Shown here one piece after another: positions 9,510 to 20,930 of a stretch of DNA of 64,000 nt. The notes under the pieces were generated by a model. The model ran no database searches. It was not told where the DNA came from and saw only the letters and a list, made by a program, of their open reading frames with translations. The stretch comes from Zanthoxylum bungeanum (lineage: Eukaryota; Streptophyta; Magnoliopsida; Sapindales; Rutaceae), in assembly GCA_019454045.1 (NCBI GenBank), contig SKCR01038915.1, positions 1 through 64,000 on the forward strand. The letters are read 5' to 3'. The translations under genes and the position numbers were made by a program. The stretch's first letter is position 1; every line of letters starts with the position of its first letter.

Positions 9510-10076
9510 GCAACACATGAATTAGGTTGAGTCATAGCTGAAAGGAATATGCACTTAGTATATGGCGGAGGCAGTCTTGGATTAATGGGGATCGTTTCAA
9601 AGGCCGTACAGGAAAGAGGCAGTCAAGTTTTTGGAATCATCCCAAAACCCTTGGCGGAGGCAAATCTGATTGGGCCATTAAACGGAGAGAAACTGATCGT
9701 GCCAGGTATGTCCGAACGATTGGTAGAAATGATTAACCGTGTTGATGGATTTATTGCTTTACCAGGAGGCTTAGGTACGATGGAGGAAATTTTTACAGTA
9801 CTATCTTGGGCGAACCTGAACATACACCAGAAACCAATTGGACTATTTAATGCTGATGGATTTTATGATTTTCTTTGTGTGTTTCTTGATGATGCCCGGA
9901 GAAATGGGTTCGTGTCAAAACCTATAAAAGAACTCCTATTTACTGCCAAAACTGCCCCATATTTAATTGACCAAATCATAGCCTTTGAACCACAAATTGA
10001 CCCCATCCTTTCCAAGATTAACTGGTATGATAATGATTGTAAAAAGCGTCGGATAAATCTGGATCTTAACCTTTAA
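9510..10076 (+). pseudogene. LOG-family phosphoribohydrolase, copy 2, N-terminus removed by F1
   Basis: The frame is continuous from the F1 junction to TAA at 10074-10076 except for TGA at 9528-9530 (CGA in copy 1). From ATG 9549 it encodes 175 residues with YGGGSLGLMG, the substrate-site region PKPLAEANL, the catalytic PGGLGTMEE, and NIHQKPIGLFNADGFY, all typical of plant LOG proteins. It lacks about 30 N-terminal residues, including the ICVFCG start, because F1 inserted here. It ends in INLDLNL, as does copy 1, and this fits the EAR repressor pattern LxLxL. The core frame is far better kept than in copy 1. As read it cannot give a full-length enzyme. Confidence 0.85.
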
Positions 10077-10144
10077 CTTTTCATTTAGATTTAGAATTTC
10101 AGCAAACCAAGTACTGTTTTCTAAACTCTTCTTCTACTTTTTAA

Positions 10145-10183
10145 GACATTGGAGACAATGTCTCATTTAGGTTTGGGGGAGGA
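10145..10183 (+). promoter_or_regulatory. G2 copy of the GNRA hairpin and polypurine-like tract
   Basis: Stem GACATTG/CAATGTC with loop GAGA (10145-10162), then GTTTGGGGGAGGA. It lies 68 bases after the LOG stop, as in G1. Confidence 0.5.
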
Positions 10184-10932
10184 GAATAGTTGACTAGTAT
10201 CTTGTTTTTATTTGTGTTATTTTAGTCAAAATTTTCGAAAAAATTCAAAAAAATTGAAAATTTTTAACAAAAAACAAAAAAATAATTTGTGTTTTTGTGT
10301 TTTTAACTTGGTTAATTGGGTGAAATTGGTGTAAGAGATAGCCGGGTAAGGAATTTCCACTTCTGAGACGTATCTCAACCTATTTCGAAACAAGTTTATT
10401 TTTGTTTATTTCATTTTGAATTATTTAATTTGTGAATTCTCCATAAAACTGATTAAAATGAATCTTCATATGCTGAGTTGACAGGTATTATCAACATACA
10501 TAGTAACATACGGACATGAGAAGTAATTGACAAGTTTATAATATTCAGTGCTCTAGTTGAATTGGATGAAGCATATAAAAAAAGCGATGGGATAAAAAAA
10601 AACGTCTAAGATCCGAGTTATTAAGTCCGTATGGGTGTTTTAACACCTAGTGTCCTAAAACCAACTGGTTTGGGAGCCACTCGCCTAACACTCGCTATAT
10701 GGATCAAAAATGTTGCAAAAAATATATTTATATATGAAGTCAAAGTAATTAAGTCCGTAGGGGTGTCTTAACACCTAGTGCCCTAAAACCAATTGGTTTG
10801 GGAGCCACTGGCCAAAAGCTCGCTACATAGATGGAAGATATTGTATATAAATTAAAAAAAATCAGAAAAATCAGAGAAAAATAATCCATTGCTTAAAAAA
10901 ATGTGAATTTTGATATAATTTTAGGACAAAAA
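10184..10932 (+). repeat. G2 AT-rich region with two 133-bp repeats
   Basis: Non-coding, collinear with G1 1497-2280. Repeat units start near 10603 and 10736. It ends at AAAAA (10928-10932), the target duplicated by copia A. Confidence 0.65.
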
Positions 10933-12838
10933 TATTGGACAATTATGATCCATAGCATCACTATTTGTAAAAGACATTGTGGTTTTTTGTACAAATTAAA
11001 TATGTGACAAAGGAAATTGCTATTTTATCATTTTGTAATTAGATTACTTGAATATATAAATGATAACAGTCCTTATGATTAGTTCCGGATTAATAAGATA
11101 TGAGACACTCTCAATCCACGAATGATTTAATCATTAAATATCCCTAGTCGTAGTATTATCCAGACTTGACATCAATAATGCAGAATAGACTAGAATTGCA
11201 CTTGTGCACGTTATGGAAGCTTAACGACATAATTCTCATATATTTAAGTATTGGATACTTATGCAAGTGTGGTAAGAGGTTCTGTTTGCCGATGGTACGG
11301 AAACAGCTTCGCTCTGGATAGACCCTTCAGAGTCCCATTGGTAGTATGACTATGTGTCTATGGGAATCCGAATCAGGGTAGATGTATTTGGTCTTAACCT
11401 GAGACTTGCATCGCTAATACTTGTGACAATCAATGCGCTTTGGTTTTGGTCATCTGGGGCTTTAACATGTTCTGTGTACGCCTCTTCTGGGTTTACTGGG
11501 AATCGTAGTGTATTGGGTGTGATGTCAAGATGGAAGTATCACTTCAGTCTTATAGAGATAATGATCACGCAGGGATATAGAACTGGTACTCTAATATGTT
11601 GCAACTATCGAGATAATATGACAATGTCATGATTATCCTATTAAAGAAACTAGTTGCTAGTGATCCGATGTATGCTTTGTACGCGGCAGACACAATTCCA
11701 GCCCCAGGTCTAACATGTGACATCCGATATTGGATTGTAATACGCAATACTTAGTATACTACGCTTGATAAAGATTATATATTCCTTAAAATAATATTTC
11801 TGGAGAATTGGGTAGGCACGGTGCTTTGCTAGAAGCCAATCATCTCTTGTAAATCGGTAACAACATGGTACGGGGTATGCACGTATTTAGATAGTCCAAC
11901 AACCAGATTTACTGCCAACATATCCAGGAATCTCATGGGTCGCTTCCTAAAGATTCACCGATGACATTTGACTCGAACAAAATAATCTGGGATTAATTAT
12001 GAGAGAGAGAAAATTAATCTAGGATTAATTGCAGCAAAAATTTATCTGGGATAAAATTCGGATAGAAGAGAGTGTACGATTAATTTGGAATTAATCGATT
12101 AAATAATATATTCGATATATTAATTGAAATTACATTTCAATACGAAATTAAAATTAGATTTTAATTCGGGCAAACGAATTAATTTAGAATTAATTTGTAA
12201 GCGACTTTAATAATAATTTTGCAAGGCATAATTATTTAATTAAATTATATTTAATTATATCGCAACGGCAAATTCGTTAATTCGGAATTAAACCAACCCA
12301 GGCCCGAGCGAAGTTGCGTGTTGGATTGTTCGACTTAAATTCAGAATTTACAAGTGGTGGGACCCACTTGACTTACATCAACTAGTTTGACTAGTGATGG
12401 AAGTGGTTAAGGTTGAGTGAAAGAATTGGATTGCTTTTTCAACACACCATCAAAATCCAACACACTTTTTTTTTTTTTAAAATTATTTGGAATGACATAT
12501 ACCAACTTGGATTTGGTAAATGGAGATTGATTTTAGAAATCAAATACACAAAAAACAAAAACACTCTCATCTCTCCCTTCTCATTGCCGTGACTTCCTCT
12601 CTCATTCTTAGAGTTTTTGTTGCAAAAATTCAAATGAGCTAGCACTTCAAGAGTGAATCAAGGTGATAGGGAAACCAATTCATTGAGTTTGGAACACAAA
12701 GAAAGCTTGGAGCTCTCAACATACATCAAAGTTTTGAAATCTCAACATCCGATCAATGTAAGTCTTCCGCAACTTCTTTGAATATTCACACACCGAATCA
12801 TGATTAGAGATCATTGGCATGTTCTAGGAACACTAACA
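10933..12838 (+). mobile_element. 5' LTR of copia A
   Basis: 1906 bp, ending AACACTAACA one base before the primer binding site. It holds the hairpin chain (about 11990-12290). Against the 3' LTR there are scattered substitutions, and about 19 bp near 11750-11770 is absent from the 3' copy. Confidence 0.85.
11990..12290 (+). repeat. chain of short perfect hairpins in the copia LTR (A, 5')
   Basis: Adjacent inverted repeats, mostly with 3-nt loops: ATTAATC-TAG-GATTAAT, TTTATC-TGG-GATAAA (12041-12055), GATTAATT-TGG-AATTAATC, ATATAT-TCG-ATATAT, and AATTAAAAT-TAG-ATTTTAATT. The same chain occurs in A 3' (about 32030-32345), E1 (19560-19860, 27600-27880), E0 (29170-29440) and B (37145-37470, 51235-51540). 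Confidence 0.75.
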
Positions 12839-12839
12839 G

Positions 12840-12852
12840 TGGTATCAAGAGC
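12840..12852 (+). promoter_or_regulatory. primer binding site of copia A
   Basis: TGGTATCAAGAGC, close to the initiator tRNA-Met type TGGTATCAGAGC used by many copia elements, directly after the LTR. Confidence 0.8.
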
Positions 12853-15043
12853 ATTTTCTAAGCATGATTTAGTTTAGGGTTTATAAACTTTATTTGGGAA
12901 TTTTATGCTTGGAGTACGATTTTTTCAAAATTATTTGTTTGGATGTGGTTGGATGATGATGAGTTGGATTTATGCATCTTAAAATTTGAGAAAAATTCAT
13001 TGGATTATTTTTCCCTAAAATTTCCCTAATTGCCGAACATGAACCCTAGGACTACTCATGGTGATTTTTTCATTTTAGACCATTGGATGTGTTTAAAGCA
13101 TGAGATAAATTGATTGTTGATTTAATTGGATTGAAATCAAATTGATTGTAATTTTATGCCTAATTGCCGTGAGACTTAGCATGTGAAATTGATTGATTTT
13201 TCTTCAATTGTGTTGGACATGAATTGAATATATTAAAGCATGATTAATTAGTTTAATTGATGTTTTGGAAATATTGGTTTAACTAATTAATTATGGCTAT
13301 TACACTTTAATTAAAATTAATGTGAAATTTGGAATTTTATATTAATTAAAATTAGTCTTTAATTTTGAATTGGGCTAATATTGTTGTATTTGGGCTTAAT
13401 GGGCTTGGTTGGGACAAGCTTGGTTTAGGACAATTGGATTGGATCCAAATTAGGCCTAAAACCATTCCACAAAGTCCAAATATAATAATTGGGCCTTTAA
13501 TAATTTAAATAGGCCTAAATTAATTTTTGGAAAAAATGGTGATTCCTTATTGGGCCTTGGCATCTTGGATTAGATTCATAATTGCCAAAGCCCATGCCTT
13601 AAGAATTAATTAAAAGCCCATTGGACTTTAATTAAATTGACATTGGATGTTAATTGGGCCTTTGAAACCCATTTAGATTGGATTTAGAATCTAAGTCTAA
13701 AAGGCATTAAAATAAGTAATTATTTAATTTGGAATTAAATATGAATTAGTATTGGATACAAATTAAATTGGATTTAAAATTGTAGTTCGATATAATTTAA
13801 GAATACGTACTATGAGTATTTATTCTTAAACGAGTTGGACTCGCGCAAATCAAATCGTTGTTTGAACATTGGATGGTCATTAATGCAAAGATTAATTAAT
13901 TGGATAAGATTGATTGAATAACATGCTTTGTGTGAATACATGGATGTATTGTATGAATAATGTATATAGGATGAATATTAGAAGGGTGATGGAAATTTTG
14001 GAAATTGTTGTAATAAATTTAGAATTTATTAAATTGGACCTGCGTGTCCAGCCTATTATCTCTATTCTCTTTGTACTTCTCTTCTCACCAATTCCTCTCA
14101 ATGTAAATGATGTTTCTTTAATGTATTATGTAATTGGGTAGAAGTTAGAATAGTGCTAGCGGGAGAGAGGAAAGTGAGAGATTTGTTCTAGGAACAAATT
14201 TGTTATATATCCATCCGCATATCATTATTAATTTATTTCTCGCCTTATTATGCTTTTAGAATGCATGCTTAAGGGTGTATGATGTGACCTAATCAAAGAT
14301 AATAAATTGGTTTCCAATTTACGCAAAAAATCCTCAATCAATATTAAGCGTTTTCCTTCCATTGAGTGGTTCACTCTCAAGATCCAAGATTGACATTGGT
14401 TTGTTGCCCAAAGTCAAGATCAATGTCCATCGCGGATGTGTTTGAACCACAAAAGCTTTGTTATATATCGCATGTCTTGGGCAGTTATGACTTGTTGGCC
14501 AAAATAAAGGTCACTTCTTGTTCATCGATATGGATTACGAAATTTTCCCTCTGTCAATGGGTCGCGCTTAAATGGAATCATTAAGCTTGTTGAGCCAAAG
14601 CCAAGGCTGAGTTGATTCAGAGGAAAAAGGTTAGGAAATATATTGGATATATTTACATATATTGGATATATGTTTTGGACTTGGAGGTCCACCTACCGGA
14701 TCTAGGAATTGGATGGGATCCAATTGATCTTAGAGATCTACCTAGTTAAGTTTCATACAGCTTGTTGGCCAAAGTCAAGGTTGTGTGTTATTTAACGGGA
14801 TCCTAGCCCACTAGGAAACCAGGTTTCCCGAATACTCAACATAGGGTTAGAGGCTCGCAGAAAAATAGTGGGAGGCCAATATTGAATTTGCATTTTCGTT
14901 TAAATACTTGCCAAATACGCGCTTTCAAATTATTTTCGTCATTATATATTTATATTAGTTGGACTAATATTTTATTATTTTCTTTTAACAGTTGGACTGT
15001 ACCCAAAATTGTTGATTGAATAGTTAGACTATTGCAATTTAAG
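12853..15043 (+). other. copia A leader between primer site and gag
   Basis: 2.2 kb without a convincing coding frame, AT-rich and dense in 'ttaattgggcc/aattgg' words. It carries four spaced copies of a TTGGCCAAAGTCAAGG motif. It is collinear with the E1 leader (about 26840 down to 24250) and the B leader (38138-40800). Confidence 0.7.
14401..14782 (+). repeat. four spaced copies of TTGTTGGCCAAAGTCAAGG
   Basis: The copies start at 14401, 14492, 14586 and 14761, each 19-23 bases with few changes. Homologous sets lie in E1 (24781, 24951, 25048, 25141, reversed) and B (39848, 39946, 40041, 40213). Their place between primer site and gag is where packaging and dimer signals lie in retroelements. 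That role is inference. Confidence 0.6.
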
Positions 15044-15895
15044 ATGACTAGAAAGATCAATGTTAGGGACATTTTCATGGGCGGAAATGTCTTTAATGGG
15101 GTGAACTTTCCTGACTGGGATATGAACCTCAGGATTGTCCTGGGGGCTGAGAAGATGCTCTATACGATAGAGAGACCTCTCGGGCCTAAGCCCAGAATTG
15201 AGCAGCCACTTGAGCTTGAGCTTTGGAAGACTCACAGTGATGACAACTCAACTGCTCAATCCTTCATGCTTGCTGCAATGACCCCACAATTTCATCATCA
15301 AAATAAGGAGTTGGATCCCCACGAAATGTTATTGAAATTGAGGGACCTTCACCGATATAACCTTAGATCGCAAAAGTATGAATTGCATAAGAAACTCTTT
15401 CGCTCTCGAATGTCAGATGGTACATCTGTCGAGTACCATGTGTCACAGATGATTGCTGACATCAAACAGCTGGGTCAGCTAGGCATAACCTTTGAGGCTG
15501 AGACTTCCATAGATTTGATCTTACAGTCTCTTCCTAACAGCTAGAGCGGGTTCATCATGAACTACAATATGATGAACCAAGAGAAGACTCTTGGAGATTT
15601 GGTGGCAATGCTAAAAGAGCCAGAAATGGAGCTTTTAAAGGGCAAGAAGTGTGAGGCGCACTTCTCTTCGACATCTCAGAATGCCAGGGCTTGGCCAAAG
15701 GCTTCTAGAGGTGTGAAGAAGAAGAAGAAGAGAAAGGGCAAGGCCAAATCATCAAAGTCTTCTAGGAAGGCAAAAGACAAATCACAAGATGTCTACCTAC
15801 AGTGTGGAAAATGGGGTCACTGGAAGCGTGACTGCCGTGAGTACAAGGCGCACATGAAGGAAGTGAAAGTGGCAAGGCACCGGCTTCAGGTATGA
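15044..15895 (+). pseudogene. copia A gag with one nonsense codon and a damaged zinc knuckle
   Basis: I chose ATG 15044; the preceding TTG at 15032 has no support. The protein runs FMGGNVFNGVNFPDWDMNLR, the usual copia gag start, then the UBN2-like core to TAG at 15542-15544. It continues in the same frame (MNYNMMNQEK) through a lysine-rich stretch to a zinc knuckle read as YLQCGKWGHWKRDC. The first cysteine of CX2CX4HX4C is a tyrosine here, so the knuckle should be impaired. The frame ends at 15893-15895 and pol is reached by a frame change at about 15892. Confidence 0.85.
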
Positions 15896-18422
15896 TTGTT
15901 ATTGAAACAAACATGTCTACTTCTAGTTTTAAAAATTGGATTTTTGATTCTGGTTGTGGTACTCATATATGTACTGATGTGCAGGATCTGCAGATTAGCA
16001 GGAGACTGGTTTCAGGAGAGATCAACCTCCGAGTTGGAAATGGGACTAGAGACACCATTTTGGCTGTTGGGACCTACATTTTGGAACTGACCTCGAGGCA
16101 TGTACTTAATTTATCAGACAGCTATTATGTACCTAGTTTGACTAGAAACATTATATCTGTATCTTGTTTAACCCAATGTGGGTATACTATTGTATTCAGA
16201 AACACGAGATGTTTTGTTTATAAAAATGATTTTGAGATATGTAGTGCTGATGTTAATAATGGTCTTTATATTTTGAATATAAATCAATCTCAAACATATA
16301 ACATGACAAACAAAAGGCTTAAATTAAGTAACAAATATGAAACTTATATGTGGCATTGTCGTATATGACACATTAACAAGACTCATATATCCACACTTTC
16401 GAAGAGTGGGTACTTGGACAGATTTGATCCAAATTCATATGACGTCTGCGAATCTTGTTTATTAGGCAAAATGCTTAAAACACCATTTAGCGGTAAAGGT
16501 GCACGTGCCACTGAACTGTTAGCCCTCGTTCATAGTGACGTATGTGGGCCCATGTCTAGCCAGGCTAGAGGTGGATATGAATACTTCGTAACCTTTACGG
16601 ATGATGCATCGTGTTATGGTTATGTGTATCTTATGAGACACAAGTCAGAAACTTTTGAGAAATTCAAAGAGTTTCGACACGAAGTAGAAAAACAAACCGG
16701 CAAAAGTATTAAAACATTACGGTCGGACCGTGGTGGAGAATACTTAAGCAATGAGTTTCTCGATTACTTGAAAGAGTATGGTATTCTTTCACAGTGGAAT
16801 CCTCCTGGAACACCTCAATTAAATGGTGTGTCCGAACGGAGAAACCGAACTTTGTTGGACATGGTAAGGTCTATGATGAGTCACACAGAGCTACCAATTT
16901 CCTTCTGGGGATATGCATTGAACAATGCAATACTTATTTTGAATAAGGTTCCGTCAAATTCTGTTCAACAGACTCCATATGAAATATGGACAGGAAAGAA
17001 ATCGGGTTTCTCATTCCTAAACATTTGGGGATGCTGGGCATACATTAAACGTTTGGATGGTACCAAACTAGAACCCAAATTGGATAAGTGCCTATTTGTA
17101 GGTTATCCTAGGGAAACCAAAGGATATTACTTCTACAACCCACAAAAGAACAAGGTATTTGTTGCTCTACATGCGGTTTTCCTTGAAAAGAAATTCCTAA
17201 ATGCAGTTGTAAGTGGGAGGAAAGTAGAGTTCGATGAAAATCAGAGTGATATTGTTCCTGGCACCGATTCCTTAACGGAACACGAATAGTTCATCAGGGA
17301 TGAGACTGTACCACAATCTTCTGACACACAAGAACCGCGTAGGTCGAAGAGAGTCAGAAAATAACCTGAGAGGTATGGATTTCTGATCTCACCTCATGTG
17401 GATATTAATCTTATTGAGGATAATGAGCCGGCTACGTATGAGGAAATGATACAAGGTATCGACTCCGCTTTATGTCAAGATGCCATGAAGTCCGAAATGG
17501 ATTCCATGTATACCAACCAAGTTTGGACACTGGTTGATGCACCGAAAGGCGTAAAGCCTATTGGTTGTAAATGGGTTTTCAAGAAGAAGACTGACATGGA
17601 TGGAAACTTACAAACGTACAAAGATAGGCTTGTAACGAAAGGGTATCGTCAACGACATGGTGTCGATTACGACGAACCTTTTTCACATGTTGCCATGATT
17701 AAATCCATTCGGATAATGCTTGCTATTGCTGCATATTTTGATTATGAACATATGGACGTCAAAACCACATTCCTTAACGAAAACCTTTTGGAGGATGTTT
17801 ATATGCAACAGCCTGATGGTTTTGTCATATCAAAACATGCAAACAAGGTTCGCAAGTTAAATCGATCCATTTATGGATTGAAACAAACATCACGTTCTTG
17901 GAACCAACGTTTTGAGTGCACTGACATTCATTGTCCTTTACGTTGATAATGTATTGCTTATTGGCAATGACATCCCCATGCTATAATCGGTGAAAGCTTG
18001 GCTTTCATTAAAATTCTCCATGAAAGATCTGGGAGAAACAACTTTTATTCTGGGAATAAGGATCTACCGGGATAGATCTAGAAAGATGCTTGGACTCTCC
18101 TAGAGCTCGTATATTGACAAAGTGTTGAAGAGATTCAACATGGATCAGTCCAAGAGGGGACTGCTTCCTGTGTCACATGGCGTCTCTTTATCTAAGGACA
18201 TGTGTCCTAAAACTCAAGATGAGAGAGACAATATGAGTTGGATCCCATTCGTTTCAGCAGTTGGATCGATCATGTATGCCATGATATGTACGAGACATGA
18301 TGTTTCGTATGCTTTGAGCATGTGTAGTCGCTATGAGGCCGATCCAGATGATGGTCACTGGGTTGCGGTTAAGAACATCCTTAAGTATCTTAGATGAACT
18401 AAGGATGCTTTCTTAGTCTATG
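15892..18422 (+). pseudogene. copia A pol: protease, integrase, reverse transcriptase
   Basis: One frame runs from 15892 to about 17925 with stops at 16366, 17287 and 17362. The protease has WIFDSGCGTHIC. The integrase zinc finger has WHCR..HINK and CESC, and its core has VHSDVCGPM, RSDRGGEY and NGVSERRNRTLLDM, so all three DDE acids are present. The reverse transcriptase starts near 17398 (WVFKKKTDMDG, MDVKTTFLNENL, IYGLKQTSRSWNQRF). It then jumps by deletion near 17925 to the catalytic region, read in another frame as YVDN instead of YVDD. After further stops the frame from 18122 (KRFNMDQSKRG to NILKYLR) runs to the E0 insertion. RNase H resumes at 30477. Confidence 0.88.
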
Positions 18423-18840
18423 TGTTGGGAAAATCTACGGTCCCGAGGATCGAATAAAGCAAGAAACATACATGTGAATACACGAAGAAGTCATGGAATA
18501 CTTACATCGATCGGTGGAGGCTATTCGTCGAAAACAAAAACTTTTTCCCCTCCAATGTGATCTCAGCAGTGCACTTAACTGTTTTTGGTCCTCCAACTTT
18601 CGGCAATATCAATCAAATTCCAGTGTGCTCCAATCTCCAAGTTTCATTGGTGATTCCTCTTGCTCATAATTGGGTTTCCCTATCACCTTGTATGTCTCCA
18701 TTGTGTGCTAGCACTCTTTGATTTTTGCCAATAAAAATCATCAATTGCTTATCTGTCATCACGGTGATGAAGTGAAAGAAGAAGAAAAATCAGCCCATGG
18801 CCGGAGAGACGGACATAAATTAAGATAGAGAGTTGTGTGG

Positions 18841-20916
18841 TGTTGGTTTTATTCTAGGTCCCAAGATCATCAAACAAGCATGAAGATGTGTGAAATACAT
18901 ATCAAAGAAGTTGCGGAATACTTACATTGATCGGTTGAGACGATTTGAAGAACACAAGATTTTTCCCTTCATGGCGCCAATAGTGTGCAGTCCACTGCTC
19001 ACTGTTTTAGTTTTGGTCTCATGAATTTGAGCCTCGAACTTGCGTCAAACGATTCCCGGCTCGTGGGTGGGTTTCCCTAACACCTTCGTATGCCTCTTAG
19101 AGTGTGCTAGCACTTGGATCTTGCCACAAAACCCTCAAAATGGATCATCATTTTCGGCCAACCCTTGGCAGTTCACTGCCTTGGGCGTGACCATGTGAGA
19201 GGAAAAGAGAGATGGATGAGAGATTAGGTTAAGGGAAAAAGTGTAAAACATTTCACTTAATAATTTCCAAAATTACAAAATGTTTAACCATTTATTTTCT
19301 TTTCCAAAAAAATAAACACATGTAATAATGTTTATTAAATTATCTTTTACCCTGGTAAAGGTGAAAAGGAAAAGGCTTTCACTTTTCCAAAAAGTAAAAG
19401 TCTTTTCCCCCCCCAAATTTCCCTCCAAATTTTAAAGGTCAAAGTCAAAGAGTCAAAGTTACTTTTCCAAAAAGCGATTTGACTTTTATGACTTGCGATG
19501 TGATTTGCGATGCGACTTGCGGCACGTGATTCAAAATCGACGTAACTTCGCAAACACATTCTGAGCTCGGTTTCGATAATTCTAAATTAACAATTTTCTC
19601 GATGCCTCGTTAATAAATCCAATTTACTAATCACGTCGCTCGAGAATTATTCTAAATTAATTCAAGTACCCGAATTAAAATCTAATTTTAATTCCTAATC
19701 GAAATCCAATTTCGTTTAATATATCGAATATATTATTTATCGATTAATTCCAAATTAATCGTTCTCTCTCTCTTTAATTGATATTTTATCCTAGATAAAA
19801 TATCTCCGTAATTAATCCCAGATTAATTTTCTCTCTCTTCTAATTAATCCCAGATTAATTATAAGTGCGAGTCATACGTCATCGGTGTATCATTGGGAAG
19901 CGACCCATGAGATCTCCGGATATGTTGGCAGTAAATTCGGTCGTATGGACTATCCGAACACGTACGTACCAAGTACTACGTTTTAACCGATTCACAAGAC
20001 AAGGTTGGCTTCTAGCAAAGCGCCATGCCTACCCAATTCTCCTCCGGAAATATCCTTACAGGAATATATGATCTGTATCAGGCGTAGTATACATCGTATA
20101 GTGCATATCGATCTAGTATCGGATGGTCACGTGCTAGGCCTGGGGCTGGAGTTGTGTCTGCCCCGTACGAAGCACATGTCGGATGTCTGGTAACTAGTCT
20201 CTATAATCGGATATACATGACCTAGTCATAATATCCCGATGGCCGCGCAGCACTTAAGAGCACTAATACCGTATCCTACGTGACATCATCTCCACTATGA
20301 CTGGAGTGATACTTCCGTCTTGACATCACACACAATAACTACGATTCTCAATATACCCAGTATTGGCGTACACAGAACCGGTTAAAGCCCTGGACGACCT
20401 CAACCAAAGTATATTGATTGTCATAAGTATTAGCGGTGCAAGTCTCAGGTTAAGACCAAATACACCTACCCTGATGTCGGACTCCCATAGACACATAGTC
20501 AACTACCAATGGGATTCCGAGGGGGTCTATCCAGAGCGAAGCTGTTTCCCGTACCATCGGTGAAACACAACCTCCTACCGCACTTGCATAAGTATCCAAT
20601 ACTTAAATATATGAGAACTATGCCCGTTATGCCCTCACAACGTGCACAAGTGCAATACTAGTCTTTTACGCATTACCGATGTCCAATCTCGATAATACTC
20701 TGACTAGGGATATTTAATGATTAATCCTTTGTGGACTGATACTGTCTCATATCATTCTCAATCCAGGAACTAATCATAGGGACCTCCTATCATTTATATA
20801 TCTAAGGTGATCTAATCACAAATGATAAGATAGCAATCTCCTTTGTCACATAGTTAATTTGTACAACAACACCACTCTGTACAAATAGTGACGCTATGGG
20901 TCATAATTGTCCAACA
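18841..20916 (-). mobile_element. 3' LTR of E1
   Basis: Ends TGTTGG and CCAACA. The hairpin chain is at 19560-19860, including GATATTTTATC-CTA-GATAAAATATC at 19780-19804 (11-bp stem). Unlike the right LTR it keeps about 42 bp near 20330-20375. Confidence 0.85.
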
Positions 20917-20927
20917 ATCTCCCACTT
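20917..20927 (-). promoter_or_regulatory. polypurine tract of E1
   Basis: Minus-strand AAGTGGGAGAT directly before the LTR, identical to B 43996-44006. Confidence 0.75.
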
Positions 20928-20930
20928 GGC

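Noticed and set aside
749..10076. A functional host LOG gene
   Set aside because: Copy 1 is frameshifted. Copy 2 lacks its start and has a stop at 9528. Both lie within retrotransposon sequence.
10928..10936. AATAT as the target duplication of copia A
   Set aside because: Only AAAAA fits both flanks and the empty site in G1, with the LTR start read as TATTGG in both LTRs.
12840..12852. tRNA gene signal
   Set aside because: Only the short tRNA-complementary primer sites of retroelements are present. There is no cloverleaf or box A/box B arrangement.
14401..14782. CRISPR-like array from the spaced leader motifs
   Set aside because: Spacing is irregular, copies are imperfect, and the setting is a plant retrotransposon leader.
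15032..15043. Earlier TTG as the copia A gag start
   Set aside because: ATG at 15044 gives the usual gag N-terminus. The TTG adds four residues without support.
20363..20563. A 66-residue frame recurring in several copia LTRs (also near 28381 and 44360)
   Set aside because: It recurs only because the LTR recurs, changes frame between copies, and no copia LTR protein is known to me.
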